From Merdimmobilis hominis (GTDB lineage Bacteria; Bacillota; Clostridia; Oscillospirales; Ruminococcaceae): a DNA stretch of 64,000 bases. Shown here piece after piece: positions 1 to 9,157 of the stretch. A program made the position numbers and the translations under genes. The notes under the pieces are model-generated. The model was given only the letters and a program-made list of their open reading frames with translations, had not been told where the DNA came from and ran no database searches. The stretch lies in assembly GCF_021109255.1 (NCBI RefSeq), contig NZ_JAJODG010000001.1. One strand, written 5' to 3'. Within the stretch, counting starts at the first letter, position 1; each line of letters begins with the position of its first letter.

Positions 1-365
1 CCCATTTTGAAGACGCAGACAGCGATAGGCAGCGCCAGGAAGATGGTGCCCAGGTTACCGAACTCCTGCAGGATCAGAGCGGGACCAGCGTTCAGAACAG
101 CTTCCAGGTTGGGGCCGATGGAAGAGGCCATCTTGGCGGTCAGGTACATTACCGAAATGGTGATGTAGGGAGACGCGGTGGTCATCATCTCTCTATCGAT
201 CAGTTTAAACTGAGCCAGGATGATACCGATGATCAGAGCGTACAGCATGGGGAACAGGGTGAAGCCAACCGGTCCAAAGCTGAAAGAATGCTTACCGATG
301 AGCTCACTGACGATCACCATGACAAAGCACAGCGCGTGGACTTTCCAATCCTTGAGATACTTCAT
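1..365 (-). CDS. DUF3100-family membrane protein (partial)
   Basis: Reading the minus strand from an ATG at 365 gives an open frame of at least 121 codons that runs off the left edge, so the C-terminal part is missing. Hydrophobic stretches lie near residues 8-24, 33-52, 65-78 and 105-120. From memory the N-terminus, with a charged start, a transmembrane segment, GPVGFTLFPMLYALIIG and a later segment, resembles DUF3100 membrane proteins, which are suspected transporters. It is divergent from the first M20 gene. DUF3100 and M20 genes are often neighbours, so it may import or export the substrates or products of the M20 array. That role is inference; the family has no firm biochemical function that I know of. 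Confidence 0.6.
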   Translation of the reverse strand, partial: MKYLKDWKVHALCFVMVIVSELIGKHSFSFGPVGFTLFPMLYALIIGIILAQFKLIDREMMTTASPYITISVMYLTAKMASSIGPNLEAVLNAGPALILQEFGNLGTIFLALPIAVCVFKM

Positions 366-1200
366 GACATAACCCCTTTTTCTTTGTTTTGTTTGAAGGC
401 AGGTCCTGCTCCGCCTTCTCAATACTGTGTGTGACCACAAAGAATAGTAGGCCTTCTCAACGATACGAATGAGGAGAAAGCCTAACATTCCTTGGTCTCA
501 TGTCTAAGATATTAACACAATGTAAATACAAATGCAATCTTTCCGGGGAGTGCGGCAGACGATTTTGATATTCTAAACAGCTTTTTCAAAAAATCCTAAC
601 GAATTTGCATAAAAAAAGTGGGGGAATCCCTGCAAAATAATTGCAACATAAAGACGGTGTATGTGAATATTGATCATGATTGCTAAAGGAATTTGTCTAA
701 TTTTCTAAAAAATATAAATTTTTTTGCATGACGATACTATTTTTGCAGGGAAATTGCCCCTACCGTGCCATCCATTTCTAACAAATCCCTTGATTCCTGG
801 TTGCTTTTTTTGCCTTGGGAAAGGTGGATATAGATAGGATGGCAGCTTATTATTGATATTTTCGATATTTCTCCCCTGGAGGACAAAACATTCGTTTTTG
901 TCTCTGGCTAAACTCCATAGGAATCTTTAAACAAATTGGCTATAATGGTTAAATCATCGGCTGGGTACTCCTTTTTCGTTGAAATCGAACCCCCTGTGTG
1001 GTATATTATAGATAGTCTTTTAGTTGGAATTGGATTGCAGTTGTGCAGTATTGACAATACAATTGTGCTTTTTTAGCAAGTTTCCCAATGAATCCCGTTG
1101 GAATGATCTAGCCAGCTGGACGATTGGGAGGAGATACATTATTTTAATGGAGTGAGGGCTACCGCTTTCCGGGGCCCCGCAGAACCAAGGGAGGAATACC
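366..1200. other. AT-rich divergent intergenic region upstream of the M20 array
   Basis: This is 835 bp without a convincing gene. It is much more AT-rich than the flanking genes. The motif GCCTTCTCAA occurs twice (412-421 and 452-461). The second copy forms the left arm of an imperfect hairpin with 473-482 in the presumed leader of the DUF3100 gene. The right third holds the array promoter and a leader of about 185 nt. Such a long AT-rich divergent region is a likely place for regulator binding, but no operator was recognised. Confidence 0.6.
979..1007 (+). promoter_or_regulatory. Sigma-A promoter of the M20 array
   Basis: TTGAAA at 979-984, a 17-nt spacer and TATATT at 1002-1007. Transcription would start near 1014 and leave a leader of about 185 nt before the first M20 gene. 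Confidence 0.6.
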
Positions 1201-2520
1201 ATGCCAGTTTCCCGCCAGGAATTGAAGGAGAGGGCTTTTGCAGCCATTGACCAAAACCGGGATAAGATCATCGCCTTGGGTGATTCCATCTTCGCTGAGC
1301 CGGAATTGGGTTTTAAAGAGGTCAAGACCGCGGCCAAAATCAAAAAGGTATTTGAAGAACTGGGCTATGAATATCAGGACGGCGCCGCCATCACCGGCGT
1401 CATTGCACCCCGCAAGGGCAAAGAATCCAAGATGAAGGTCGCCGTCATGGGCGAGCTGGACGCCGTAGTCGCCCCCGGGCACCGCTGTGCCGACCCCAAG
1501 ACCGGCGCTGCCCACTCCTGCGGCCACAACTGCATGATCGCCGCCCTGTCCGGCGTGGCTTATGCCCTAAAGGACACCGGGATTATGGAAGAGCTCTCCG
1601 GCGACATTGTGCTGATGGCTGTCCCCGCGGAGGAATACGTGGAAATCGGCTACCGCAACGAGCTGAAAAAAGAGGGAAAAATCTACTTCCTGGGCGGCAA
1701 ACCAGAGTTCATCCGCCTGGGTTACCTGGATGATGTTGACGTCCTGTTGATGCAGCACTCCGCCAACTATGAAGGGGAGCAGAAACGGGCTTATGCCGGA
1801 GGGGAGACCATCGGCTTTTTGGGCAAATTGGTCCATTACATCGGCAAGGAAGCCCATGCGGGCGGCGCGCCCCACCTGGGCATCAACGCCCTCAACGCCG
1901 CCCAGATCGGCCTGATGGCGGTCAACGCCCAGCGGGAGACCTTCCAGGATAAAGACCACATCCGGGTCCATCCCATCATGACAAAAGGCGGCGACCTGGT
2001 CAACGTGGTCCCCGCTGACGTCCGCATCGAAACCTATGTCCGCGGCGGCTCAGTGGAAGCTATCTTTGACGCTTCCGCCAAGGTGGACCGGGCCTTTAAG
2101 GCTGGCGCTGACGCTGTAGGCGCCAAGTGTGAGATCACCAATCTCCCCGGCTATCTGCCGACGGATTTTTCTAAAGACCTCTACGATCTCAACTATGAGA
2201 ATCTGAAGCTGATCATCGGCGAGGAGCAGGCAGGGTACCAAGCCCCTTTGAGCACCGCTTCCGGCGATTTGGGGGATGTCTCCCACATTATGCCCTGTAT
2301 CCAAGCCAGCATCGGCGGCGCAGTGGGGGTGTTCCACAGCGAGAATTTTGAGATCGGTGACAAGGAGCTGGCCTACATTGTACCGGCCAAACTTCTGGTT
2401 GCCACCGCCATCGACTTGCTGGCCGATGGGGCAAAAACCGGCCTGGCCGTCAAGGCAAACTTCCGCCCCAAGATGACAAAACAGGAGTACCTCACCGTCT
2501 GGGGCGGCATGAAAGAGTAA
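1201..2520 (+). CDS. M20 family amidohydrolase, array copy 1
   Basis: A 439-aa cytosolic metallo-amidohydrolase of peptidase family M20, closest by motif to the AbgB/PM20D2-like branch, whose members cleave amide bonds of aminoacyl conjugates or dipeptides. Visible features are the amphipathic N-terminus and PELGFKE near 34-40, metal-site HSCGHN (H105, C107, H109), the catalytic glutamate pair E144-E145, GKEAHAGGAPH (H219) in the dimerisation/lid domain, and a late histidine in FHSENFEI (H379). There is no signal peptide. GGGAGGAA ends 4 nt before the ATG. It is the first gene behind the array promoter, 45 bp before copy 2. Its variable loop before the last histidine reads STASGDLGDVSHIMP. 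The substrate is unknown. Confidence 0.88.
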   Translation: MPVSRQELKERAFAAIDQNRDKIIALGDSIFAEPELGFKEVKTAAKIKKVFEELGYEYQDGAAITGVIAPRKGKESKMKVAVMGELDAVVAPGHRCADPKTGAAHSCGHNCMIAALSGVAYALKDTGIMEELSGDIVLMAVPAEEYVEIGYRNELKKEGKIYFLGGKPEFIRLGYLDDVDVLLMQHSANYEGEQKRAYAGGETIGFLGKLVHYIGKEAHAGGAPHLGINALNAAQIGLMAVNAQRETFQDKDHIRVHPIMTKGGDLVNVVPADVRIETYVRGGSVEAIFDASAKVDRAFKAGADAVGAKCEITNLPGYLPTDFSKDLYDLNYENLKLIIGEEQAGYQAPLSTASGDLGDVSHIMPCIQASIGGAVGVFHSENFEIGDKELAYIVPAKLLVATAIDLLADGAKTGLAVKANFRPKMTKQEYLTVWGGMKE

Positions 2521-2565
2521 GCTTATACCAATTTCTATACATTATTATAATAGGAGGAGTTTAAA

Positions 2566-3879
2566 ATGGCAGTATCCAAACAAGAACTCAAACAAAGAGC
2601 AATCGCAGCAATTGACAAAAACCGGGACAAGATCATCGCCCTGGGCGATTCCATCTTCAGCGAGCCTGAGCTGGGCTACAAAGAGGTGAAAACTTCCGCT
2701 AAGCTGAAAGCAGTATTTGACGAGCTGGGCTACAAATATCAGGATGGCGTGGCCATCACCGGTATTGTCGCCCCCCTGAAGGGCAAAGAGTCTAAGATCC
2801 GTGTCGCTGTCATGGGCGAGATGGATGCCGTTGTGGCTCCCGGTCACCGCTGCGCCAACAAAGAAACCGGCGCTGCCCACTCCTGCGGCCACAACTGCAT
2901 GTGCGCCGGCCTGGCTGGCGTTGCTTACGCGCTGAAAGATACCGGCATTATGGAAGAGCTCTCCGGCGATGTGGTGCTGATGGCTGTCCCCGCTGAGGAG
3001 TATGTGGAGATCGAGTATCGCAACGAGCTGCGCAAAGCTGGAAAGATCTGGTTCCTGGGCGGCAAACAGGAGTTCATCCGCTTGGGCGTGTTCGATGACA
3101 TTGACATTATGATTATGCAGCATACCGCCAACACCGTTGATGGCATCCTGGCTTCTCCCGGCGGAGCTTCCAACGGCTTTGTGGGCAAGCTGGTCCGCTA
3201 CATCGGCAAAGAGGCCCATGCGGGCGGCGCGCCCCACCTGGGCATCAACGCCCTCAACGCAGCCCAGATCGGCCTGATGGCTGTCAACGCCAACCGTGAG
3301 ACCTTCCAGGATAAAGACCACATCCGGGTCCATCCCATCATCACCAAGGGCGGCGACCTGGTCAACGTAGTCCCCGCTGACGTCCGCATCGAGACCTATG
3401 TCCGCGGCGCCAACGTCCCCGCAATTCTGGATGCTTCCGCCAAAGTCAACCGCGCCTTCAAGGCCGGTGCAGACGCTGTCGGCGCCAAGTGCGAGATCAC
3501 CGAGCTGCCCGGCTACATGCCTGTTGTCACCGATAAGAACCTGGTAGAGATTATGACCGGCAACCTGGTTGAGCTGTTTGGTGCAGAGCATGTCAACACC
3601 AATCCCGCAGCAGGCGGCGGCTCCTCCGACGTGGGCGATGTTGCCAGCATCCTTCCCACTCTGCAGGCTGACATCGGCGGTGCAGAGGGCGACTTCCACA
3701 GCGAGCGCTTTGAAATCGCCGATAAAGAGACCGCTTACCTGGGCGCTGCCAAGGCTCTGGTCATGACCGTGATCGACCTGCTGGCTGACGGTGCAGTCCT
3801 GGGCGAAAAGGTCAAGGCCGAGTTCAAACCTCAGATGACCAAGGAGCAGTACCTGAAAGAGTGGGGCCACATCGAATAA
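2566..3879 (+). CDS. M20 family amidohydrolase, array copy 2
   Basis: A 437-aa paralogue of copy 1 with all catalytic motifs: HSCGHN at about 105-110, PAEEYVEIEYR with the glutamate pair, GKEAHAGGAPH, and FHSERFEI near the end. AGGAGG stands 8 nt before the ATG. Codons 208-282 are nearly identical at DNA level to the same block in copy 3, with only a handful of differences, which points to recent duplication or gene conversion. The loop before the last histidine differs from copy 1 (AAGGGSSDVGDVASILP). It is followed by a GC-rich stem-loop before copy 3. An aminoacyl-amide hydrolase role is inferred from family. Confidence 0.88.
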   Translation: MAVSKQELKQRAIAAIDKNRDKIIALGDSIFSEPELGYKEVKTSAKLKAVFDELGYKYQDGVAITGIVAPLKGKESKIRVAVMGEMDAVVAPGHRCANKETGAAHSCGHNCMCAGLAGVAYALKDTGIMEELSGDVVLMAVPAEEYVEIEYRNELRKAGKIWFLGGKQEFIRLGVFDDIDIMIMQHTANTVDGILASPGGASNGFVGKLVRYIGKEAHAGGAPHLGINALNAAQIGLMAVNANRETFQDKDHIRVHPIITKGGDLVNVVPADVRIETYVRGANVPAILDASAKVNRAFKAGADAVGAKCEITELPGYMPVVTDKNLVEIMTGNLVELFGAEHVNTNPAAGGGSSDVGDVASILPTLQADIGGAEGDFHSERFEIADKETAYLGAAKALVMTVIDLLADGAVLGEKVKAEFKPQMTKEQYLKEWGHIE

Positions 3880-3913
3880 GCAATCCCCCCGCATCTCCGT
3901 AACCAAGGGTGAG

Positions 3914-3933
3914 GCCGCCCCCTATGGGGCGGC
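3914..3933 (+). other. Intercistronic stem-loop between M20 copies 2 and 3
   Basis: A perfect 8-bp GC stem (3914-3921 with 3926-3933) with a 4-nt loop and no T-run. It is more likely an RNA-stability or processing element than a terminator. Confidence 0.5.
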
Positions 3934-3981
3934 TCATCCATGAGAGTTATACAGATAAAATAGGAAAGGGAGATTCAAGTT

Positions 3982-5304
3982 ATGGCGGTATCCAAACAGG
4001 AACTCAAGAGAAGAGCATGCGAAGCCATTGACAAAAATCGGGATAAGATCGTCGCCCTGGGCGATTCCATCTTCAGCGAGCCCGAGCTGGGCTACAAGGA
4101 GTTCAAAACCTCTGAAAAGATCAAAAAGGCCTTTGATGAGATGGGCTACAAATACCAGGATGGCGTGGCCATCACCGGTGTAGTCGCCCCCCTGAAGGGC
4201 AAAGAATCCAAAATCCGGGTCGCTGTCATGGGCGAAATGGATGCGGTAGTTGCCCCCGGCCACCGCTGCGCCAACAAAGAAACCGGCGCTGCCCACTCCT
4301 GCGGCCATAACTGCATGTGTGCCGGCCTGGTTGGCGTCGGCTATGCCTTCGCCGGCACCGGCATTATGGAAGAACTCTCCGGCGACGTTGTGCTGATGGC
4401 TGTCCCCGCTGAGGAGTACGTGGAGATCGAATACCGCAACGAGCTGAAAAAGGCTGGAAAGATCTGGTTCCTGGGCGGCAAACAGGAGTTTGTCAAACTG
4501 GGCGTGTTCGATGACATCGACATTATGATTATGCAGCACACCTCCACCTTTGATGGCACCGGTGTCAAGGGCGTCTGCGGCGGTACCGGCAACGGCTTTA
4601 TGGGCAAACTGGTCCGCTACATCGGCAAAGAGGCCCATGCGGGCGGCGCACCCCACCTGGGCATCAACGCCCTCAACGCAGCCCAGATCGGCCTGATGGC
4701 TGTCAACGCCAACCGTGAGACCTTCCAGGATAAAGACCACATCCGCGTCCATCCCATCATCACCAAGGGCGGCGACCTGGTCAACGTGGTCCCCGCCGAC
4801 GTCCGCATCGAGACCTATGTCCGCGGCGCCAACGTGGATGCTATCCTGGATGCTTCCGCCAAAGTTTCCCGCGCTTTCAAAGCTGGTGCGGACGCCGTGG
4901 GCGCCAAGTGCGAGATCACCGATCTGCCCGGTTACCTGCCCACCATCCAGAATTACGACCTGTTCGACATCATGTATGAGAACATGAAGGAAGTCTTTGG
5001 CGACGAGAAATTCGTCCGGTACGAGAACACCGCAGGCGGCGGCTCCACCGATGCCGGCGATATTTCCTACCTGATGCCCATGATCCACTCCTACTTCATC
5101 GGCGCTGAAGGCATCGGCCACAGCGAAAACTACGAGATCGCCGACAAGGACATCGCTTACATCGCCGCAGCAAAATGCCTGGCTATGACCGCGATCGACC
5201 TGCTGGCCGATGGCGCAGAACTGGGCCTGAAGGTAAAAGCCAACTTCAAACCCACTTTCACCAAGGAAGAGTACCTGGAAAAATGGGGCCTGATGACCAA
5301 ATAA
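3982..5304 (+). CDS. M20 family amidohydrolase, array copy 3
   Basis: A 440-aa paralogue with intact HSCGHN, PAEEYVEIEYR, GKEAHAGGAPH and GHSENYEI motifs. GGGAG lies 9 nt before the ATG. Its N-terminal two thirds track copy 2 closely. The region after about residue 315 diverges (LPTIQNYDLFDIMYENM) and the glycine-rich loop is TAGGGSTDAGDISYLMP. In the M20 fold this segment lies in the catalytic domain near the active site, so the divergence is compatible with altered substrate choice (inference). A stem-loop follows the gene. Confidence 0.88.
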   Translation: MAVSKQELKRRACEAIDKNRDKIVALGDSIFSEPELGYKEFKTSEKIKKAFDEMGYKYQDGVAITGVVAPLKGKESKIRVAVMGEMDAVVAPGHRCANKETGAAHSCGHNCMCAGLVGVGYAFAGTGIMEELSGDVVLMAVPAEEYVEIEYRNELKKAGKIWFLGGKQEFVKLGVFDDIDIMIMQHTSTFDGTGVKGVCGGTGNGFMGKLVRYIGKEAHAGGAPHLGINALNAAQIGLMAVNANRETFQDKDHIRVHPIITKGGDLVNVVPADVRIETYVRGANVDAILDASAKVSRAFKAGADAVGAKCEITDLPGYLPTIQNYDLFDIMYENMKEVFGDEKFVRYENTAGGGSTDAGDISYLMPMIHSYFIGAEGIGHSENYEIADKDIAYIAAAKCLAMTAIDLLADGAELGLKVKANFKPTFTKEEYLEKWGLMTK

Positions 5305-5319
5305 CCTGGAGCGTCAGAA

Positions 5320-5347
5320 TGCCGGTAGAAGTATTTCTACCGGCATT
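5320..5347 (+). terminator. Stem-loop after M20 copy 3 (weak terminator)
   Basis: A 12-bp perfect stem (5320-5331 with 5336-5347) and a 4-nt loop, followed by only a short T-rich stretch. It could terminate part of the transcripts and step down expression of later copies. Confidence 0.6.
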
Positions 5348-5400
5348 TGCTTCATAACAACAAAGCCGGCTTTAAGGCCGGAGCAAGGGAGGTACTACTT

Positions 5401-6726
5401 ATGGCAGCATCCAGAGAAGAATTAAAGAAAAGAGCCTGTGAAGCCATCGACAAAAACCGGGATAAGATCATCGCCCTGGGCGAATCCATTATGATGGAGC
5501 CGGAACTGGGCTACAAGGAGTTTAAAACCGCCGATAAGGTGAAAAAAGTCTTTGATGAGCTGGGCTTCCAGTACCAGGACGGTGTGGCCATCACCGGCGT
5601 CATCGCCCCCCTGAAGGGCAAAGAGTCCAAGATCCGGGTTGCCGTCATGGGCGAGCTGGACGCTGTGGTCGTTCCCGGCCACGCCCTGTGCAACAAGGAG
5701 ACCGGCGCGGCCCACTGCTGCGGCCACAACGCCCAGATCGCCTCAATGGTGGGTGTGGGCTACGCTCTGGCCGGCACCGGCATCCTGGAAGAGCTCTCCG
5801 GCGACGTTGTGCTGATGGCTGTCCCCTCGGAGGAATTTGTGGAGATCGAGTACCGCAACGAGCTGCGTAAAGCGGGCAAGATCCACTTCCTGGGCGGCAA
5901 ACAGGAGTTTATCTACCTGGGTGTGTTCGATGACATCGACATGATGATTATGCAGCACACCTCCACCACCGAAAACGGCGATGAGGCGGGAAAAATCAAA
6001 GGCAACTGCGGCGGTTCCACCGGCCTTGGCTTTATGGGCAAACTGGTTCGTTACATCGGCAAAGAGGCCCATGCCGGCGGTGCGCCCCACCTGGGCATCA
6101 ACGCCCTCAACGCAGCCCAGATCGGCTTGGCGGCGGTCAATGCCAACCGGGAAACCTTCCAGGATAAGGACACCATCCGGGTCCATCCCATCATCACCAA
6201 AGGCGGCGACCTGGTCAACGTGGTCCCCGCTGATGTCCGCATCGAGACCTATGTCCGCGGCGGCAACATGGAAGCCATCTTGGACGCCTCCGTCAAGGTG
6301 GACCGGGCCTTTAAAGCCGGCGCTGACGCGGTGGGCGCCAAGTGTGAGATCACCAACCTGCCCGGTTACCTGCTCCCTTATGAAAGCGAGGAGCTTAAAG
6401 ACGTGGTTTGGGAGAATATGCACGCCCTGATGGGGGATTCCGCAGTGCGCAACGGCTCGGGCGGCTCCACCGACGCCCAGGACCTGTCTCAGATCATCCC
6501 TGTGGTCCACATGCGGATCGGCGGCGCCAAAGGCATTGGCCACGGCGCCAACTACGAAATTGTGGACAAGGAGATGGCTTACATCACCGCGGCTAAGATT
6601 CTGGCCACCACTGCTATCGACCTGCTAGCAGAGGGCGCTGTCCTCGGCCAGAAGGTAAAAGACAACTTTAAAGCCCCCATGACCAAAGAACAGTACCTGC
6701 GGGATTGGGGCGGGTTGGACCTGTAG
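5401..6726 (+). CDS. M20 family amidohydrolase, array copy 4
   Basis: A 441-aa paralogue started at the ATG with GGGAGG 8 nt upstream; an earlier in-frame ATG at 5347 sits in the stem-loop and lacks a ribosome binding site. The metal motif is HCCGHN (serine replaced by cysteine) and the preceding segment is PGHALCNKETG instead of PGHRCANKETG. The glutamate pair is in PSEEFVEIEYR, and the terminal histidine lies in GIGHGANYEI. An insertion near residues 190-205 (TTENGDEAGKIKGNCGG) lengthens the lid loop relative to other copies. It is followed by the unrelated amidohydrolase. Confidence 0.88.
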   Translation: MAASREELKKRACEAIDKNRDKIIALGESIMMEPELGYKEFKTADKVKKVFDELGFQYQDGVAITGVIAPLKGKESKIRVAVMGELDAVVVPGHALCNKETGAAHCCGHNAQIASMVGVGYALAGTGILEELSGDVVLMAVPSEEFVEIEYRNELRKAGKIHFLGGKQEFIYLGVFDDIDMMIMQHTSTTENGDEAGKIKGNCGGSTGLGFMGKLVRYIGKEAHAGGAPHLGINALNAAQIGLAAVNANRETFQDKDTIRVHPIITKGGDLVNVVPADVRIETYVRGGNMEAILDASVKVDRAFKAGADAVGAKCEITNLPGYLLPYESEELKDVVWENMHALMGDSAVRNGSGGSTDAQDLSQIIPVVHMRIGGAKGIGHGANYEIVDKEMAYITAAKILATTAIDLLAEGAVLGQKVKDNFKAPMTKEQYLRDWGGLDL

Positions 6727-6740
6727 CCAACCGGAACACA

Positions 6741-6782
6741 GCGGGGAGGGTTTTCTTTGTTTTCGCTGGAGAACCCTCCCGC
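6741..6782 (+). other. Intercistronic inverted repeat after M20 copy 4
   Basis: Arms at 6741-6752 and 6772-6782 can pair with one bulge across a T-rich loop of about 19 nt. There is no terminal T-run. Confidence 0.4.
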
Positions 6783-6878
6783 CAGTGAGAACCGCAATAG
6801 GTCATGGCAGCTCCAATCCAAAATAGATATAGACTGCATTCATGCAACAGCCCCCAAGGCGAGAAAGGAAAATACCCC

Positions 6879-7700
6879 ATGAAAATCATCGACGCCCATC
6901 TTCATCTTTTCCCCTCTGAACCCAAGACCGACACTATGGCACAGGGAGTGGGCCACCAAAATTCAGTTGCTCATCTCCGGCAGGCATTTGGGGAGTTGGA
7001 TATCGTCCACGGTGTGGTGATGGGCAACCGCAGTCTCGAAGTGGGGTACCACAACTATCCCGCCGACCTGTTCCACTATTGCGTGGGGCTGGACAGCGTT
7101 TTGATGGATCAGGGGGATCGGGTGATCCCCGATTTGGCTGCCCAAGTGGAGGAGCACTTAAAGCGTGAGGAGTGCTGCGGGGTGAAGCTTTACCCCGGGT
7201 ACAACAAAATCTGGCTCTCTGACCCGGTGTACCAGCCGGTCTATGAACTGGCTGCCCACTATGATAAGCCGGTGGCCGTCCACATGGGTTTGACCGCCCA
7301 CCCCAGAGCCCATCTAAAATACTGCCACCCCTTGGCCTTGGACGAGGTGGCCGCCGACCACCCCGAAACCCAGTTCGTCATGTGCCATTTCGGCAACCCG
7401 TTTTTGGAAGCGGCGGCAGCGGTGGTGGAGAAAAATGCCAATGTGGCCGCCGATCTCTCCGGCCTCTTGGAGGGAAGGGTGGACCTGCCCCGCTACTTCC
7501 GGGAGCAATCCGGGTATGTGGGGTTGCTGCGCACTTGGCTCACCGCCATCTGCCAGTGGGATGATATCCTATATGGCACCGATTGGCCCATTGTCAACCT
7601 GGGGGAGTACATCGCCTTTATCAAGGGCATTGTGCCGGAGGAGCACTGGGAGCGGGTGTTTTTCCGCAATGCCAACCGGATTTACCGGCTGAATCTGTAA
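6879..7700 (+). CDS. Amidohydrolase_2-type TIM-barrel metal hydrolase
   Basis: A 273-aa protein unrelated to M20. DAHLHLF near residues 5-11 is the first metal motif of amidohydrolase_2/TatD-like TIM barrels. GVKLYPGY near 107 holds a candidate lysine, VHMG near 138 and HFGNP near 172 provide further histidines, and YGTDWP near 233 carries the conserved aspartate. AGAAAGGA precedes the ATG by about 9 nt; the upstream in-frame ATG at 6804 has no such signal. It is inserted between M20 copies 4 and 5, 35 bp before copy 5, and so is presumably cotranscribed. Reaction unknown; decarboxylase or lactone/amide hydrolase are family options. Confidence 0.8.
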   Translation: MKIIDAHLHLFPSEPKTDTMAQGVGHQNSVAHLRQAFGELDIVHGVVMGNRSLEVGYHNYPADLFHYCVGLDSVLMDQGDRVIPDLAAQVEEHLKREECCGVKLYPGYNKIWLSDPVYQPVYELAAHYDKPVAVHMGLTAHPRAHLKYCHPLALDEVAADHPETQFVMCHFGNPFLEAAAAVVEKNANVAADLSGLLEGRVDLPRYFREQSGYVGLLRTWLTAICQWDDILYGTDWPIVNLGEYIAFIKGIVPEEHWERVFFRNANRIYRLNL

Positions 7701-7735
7701 TATTCTATTAATTTTATACGGAAAGGAAGTATTTC

Positions 7736-9055
7736 ATGAGCATGACCAAAGAGCAACTGAAGCAGAAAGCCTGTGAGGCCATCGACCAGAACCGGGAGAA
7801 GATCGTAGCCCTGGGACGTTCCATCTTCAGTGAGCCGGAGCTGGGCTACAAGGAGTTCAAAACCGCCGACAAGGTGAAGAAGGTCTTTGACGAGCTGGGC
7901 TATGCGTATCAGGACGGGGTGGCCATCACCGGTATTGTCGCCCCCCGCAAGGGCCGCAAATCCAATATCCGGGTGGCGGTCATGGGTGAGCTGGATGCGG
8001 TAGTTGCCCCCGGCCACCGCTGTGCGGACCCCAAAACCGGCGCTGCCCACTCCTGCGGCCACAACGCCCAGATCGCCTCGATGGTGGGGGTGGCTTACGC
8101 CCTCAAGGACACCGGCATCATGGAAGAGCTGGATGGCGACATCGTGCTGATGGCCGTCCCCTCGGAGGAATATGTGGAGATCGAGTACCGCAACGAGCTG
8201 AAGAAGGCTGGAAAGATCTGGTTCCTGGGCGGCAAACAGGAGTTCATCAAACTGGGCGTCATGGATGACATCGACATGATGGTCATGCAGCACCTCACCA
8301 CCCCGGAATATGCCTATGAGGGCAAAAAGGTCCTTTGCGGCTGCGGATCCAACGGCTTTGTGGGCAAGCTGATCCGCTACATCGGCAAAGAGGCCCATGC
8401 GGGCGGCGCGCCCCATCTGGGCATCAACGCCCTCAACGCGGCCAACATCGGCTTGGCGGCGCTGGCTGCCCAGCGGGAGACCTTCCAGGACAAAGACCAC
8501 ATCCGGGTACACCCCATCATGAACAAGGGCGGCGACCTGGTCAACGTGGTCCCTGCCGACGTACGGCTGGAGACCTATGTCCGCGGTTCCAATATGGAAG
8601 CCATTCTGGATGCCAGCTTTAAGGTGTCCCGTGCCTTCAAAGCGGGCGGTGATGCGGTGGGCGCCAAGTGCGAGATCACCGACCTTCCCGGCTACCTGCC
8701 CACCATCGAGGCCATGGAGCTCAACGAGCTGATGGCCGGCAACCTTTCCGGCCTCATCGGTGAGGAGAATGTGGCGGTCACCGGCCCGGCCAATTCTGGG
8801 TCTACTGACCAGGGCGACCTCTCCTACATCATGCCCACTGTTCAATCCTTCTTTGCGGCGGCCTCTGGCATCGGACACAGCGAGAGCTATGAGATCGCCG
8901 ACGAAGAGCTGGCATATATTGTCCCCGCTAAGGCGATGGTGATGACCTGTATCGACCTGCTGTGGGATGGCGCGGCCAAGGGCATTGAGGTGAAAAACAA
9001 CTACAAGCCGGAGATGACCAAAGAGGAATACCTGAAAAAGTGGGGCAATATGTAG
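7736..9055 (+). CDS. M20 family amidohydrolase, array copy 5
   Basis: A 439-aa paralogue with HSCGHN, PSEEYVEIEYR, GKEAHAGGAPH and GIGHSESYEI. AAGGAAG lies 6 nt before the ATG. It differs from the common pattern in the central block at NAANIGLAALAAQRE and HPIMNKGG, so it has been less homogenised than copies 2 and 3. Its late loop is PANSGSTDQGDLSYIMP. It is coupled to the preceding TIM-barrel amidohydrolase by a 35-bp gap, and a GC-rich stem-loop follows. Confidence 0.88.
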   Translation: MSMTKEQLKQKACEAIDQNREKIVALGRSIFSEPELGYKEFKTADKVKKVFDELGYAYQDGVAITGIVAPRKGRKSNIRVAVMGELDAVVAPGHRCADPKTGAAHSCGHNAQIASMVGVAYALKDTGIMEELDGDIVLMAVPSEEYVEIEYRNELKKAGKIWFLGGKQEFIKLGVMDDIDMMVMQHLTTPEYAYEGKKVLCGCGSNGFVGKLIRYIGKEAHAGGAPHLGINALNAANIGLAALAAQRETFQDKDHIRVHPIMNKGGDLVNVVPADVRLETYVRGSNMEAILDASFKVSRAFKAGGDAVGAKCEITDLPGYLPTIEAMELNELMAGNLSGLIGEENVAVTGPANSGSTDQGDLSYIMPTVQSFFAAASGIGHSESYEIADEELAYIVPAKAMVMTCIDLLWDGAAKGIEVKNNYKPEMTKEEYLKKWGNM

Positions 9056-9081
9056 CCCTCAACCAACCGGAAGAAGGGGAG

Positions 9082-9099
9082 GGGCCGCACCTGCGGCCC
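9082..9099 (+). other. Intercistronic stem-loop between M20 copies 5 and 6
   Basis: A perfect 8-bp GC arm pair (9082-9089 with 9092-9099) with a minimal loop and no T-run. Confidence 0.4.
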
Positions 9100-9157
9100 G
9101 CCCGTCTTGATACACGCGGGGCACCCCCGCTTGAGACAAAGAGAGGAAGTGCTGCAA

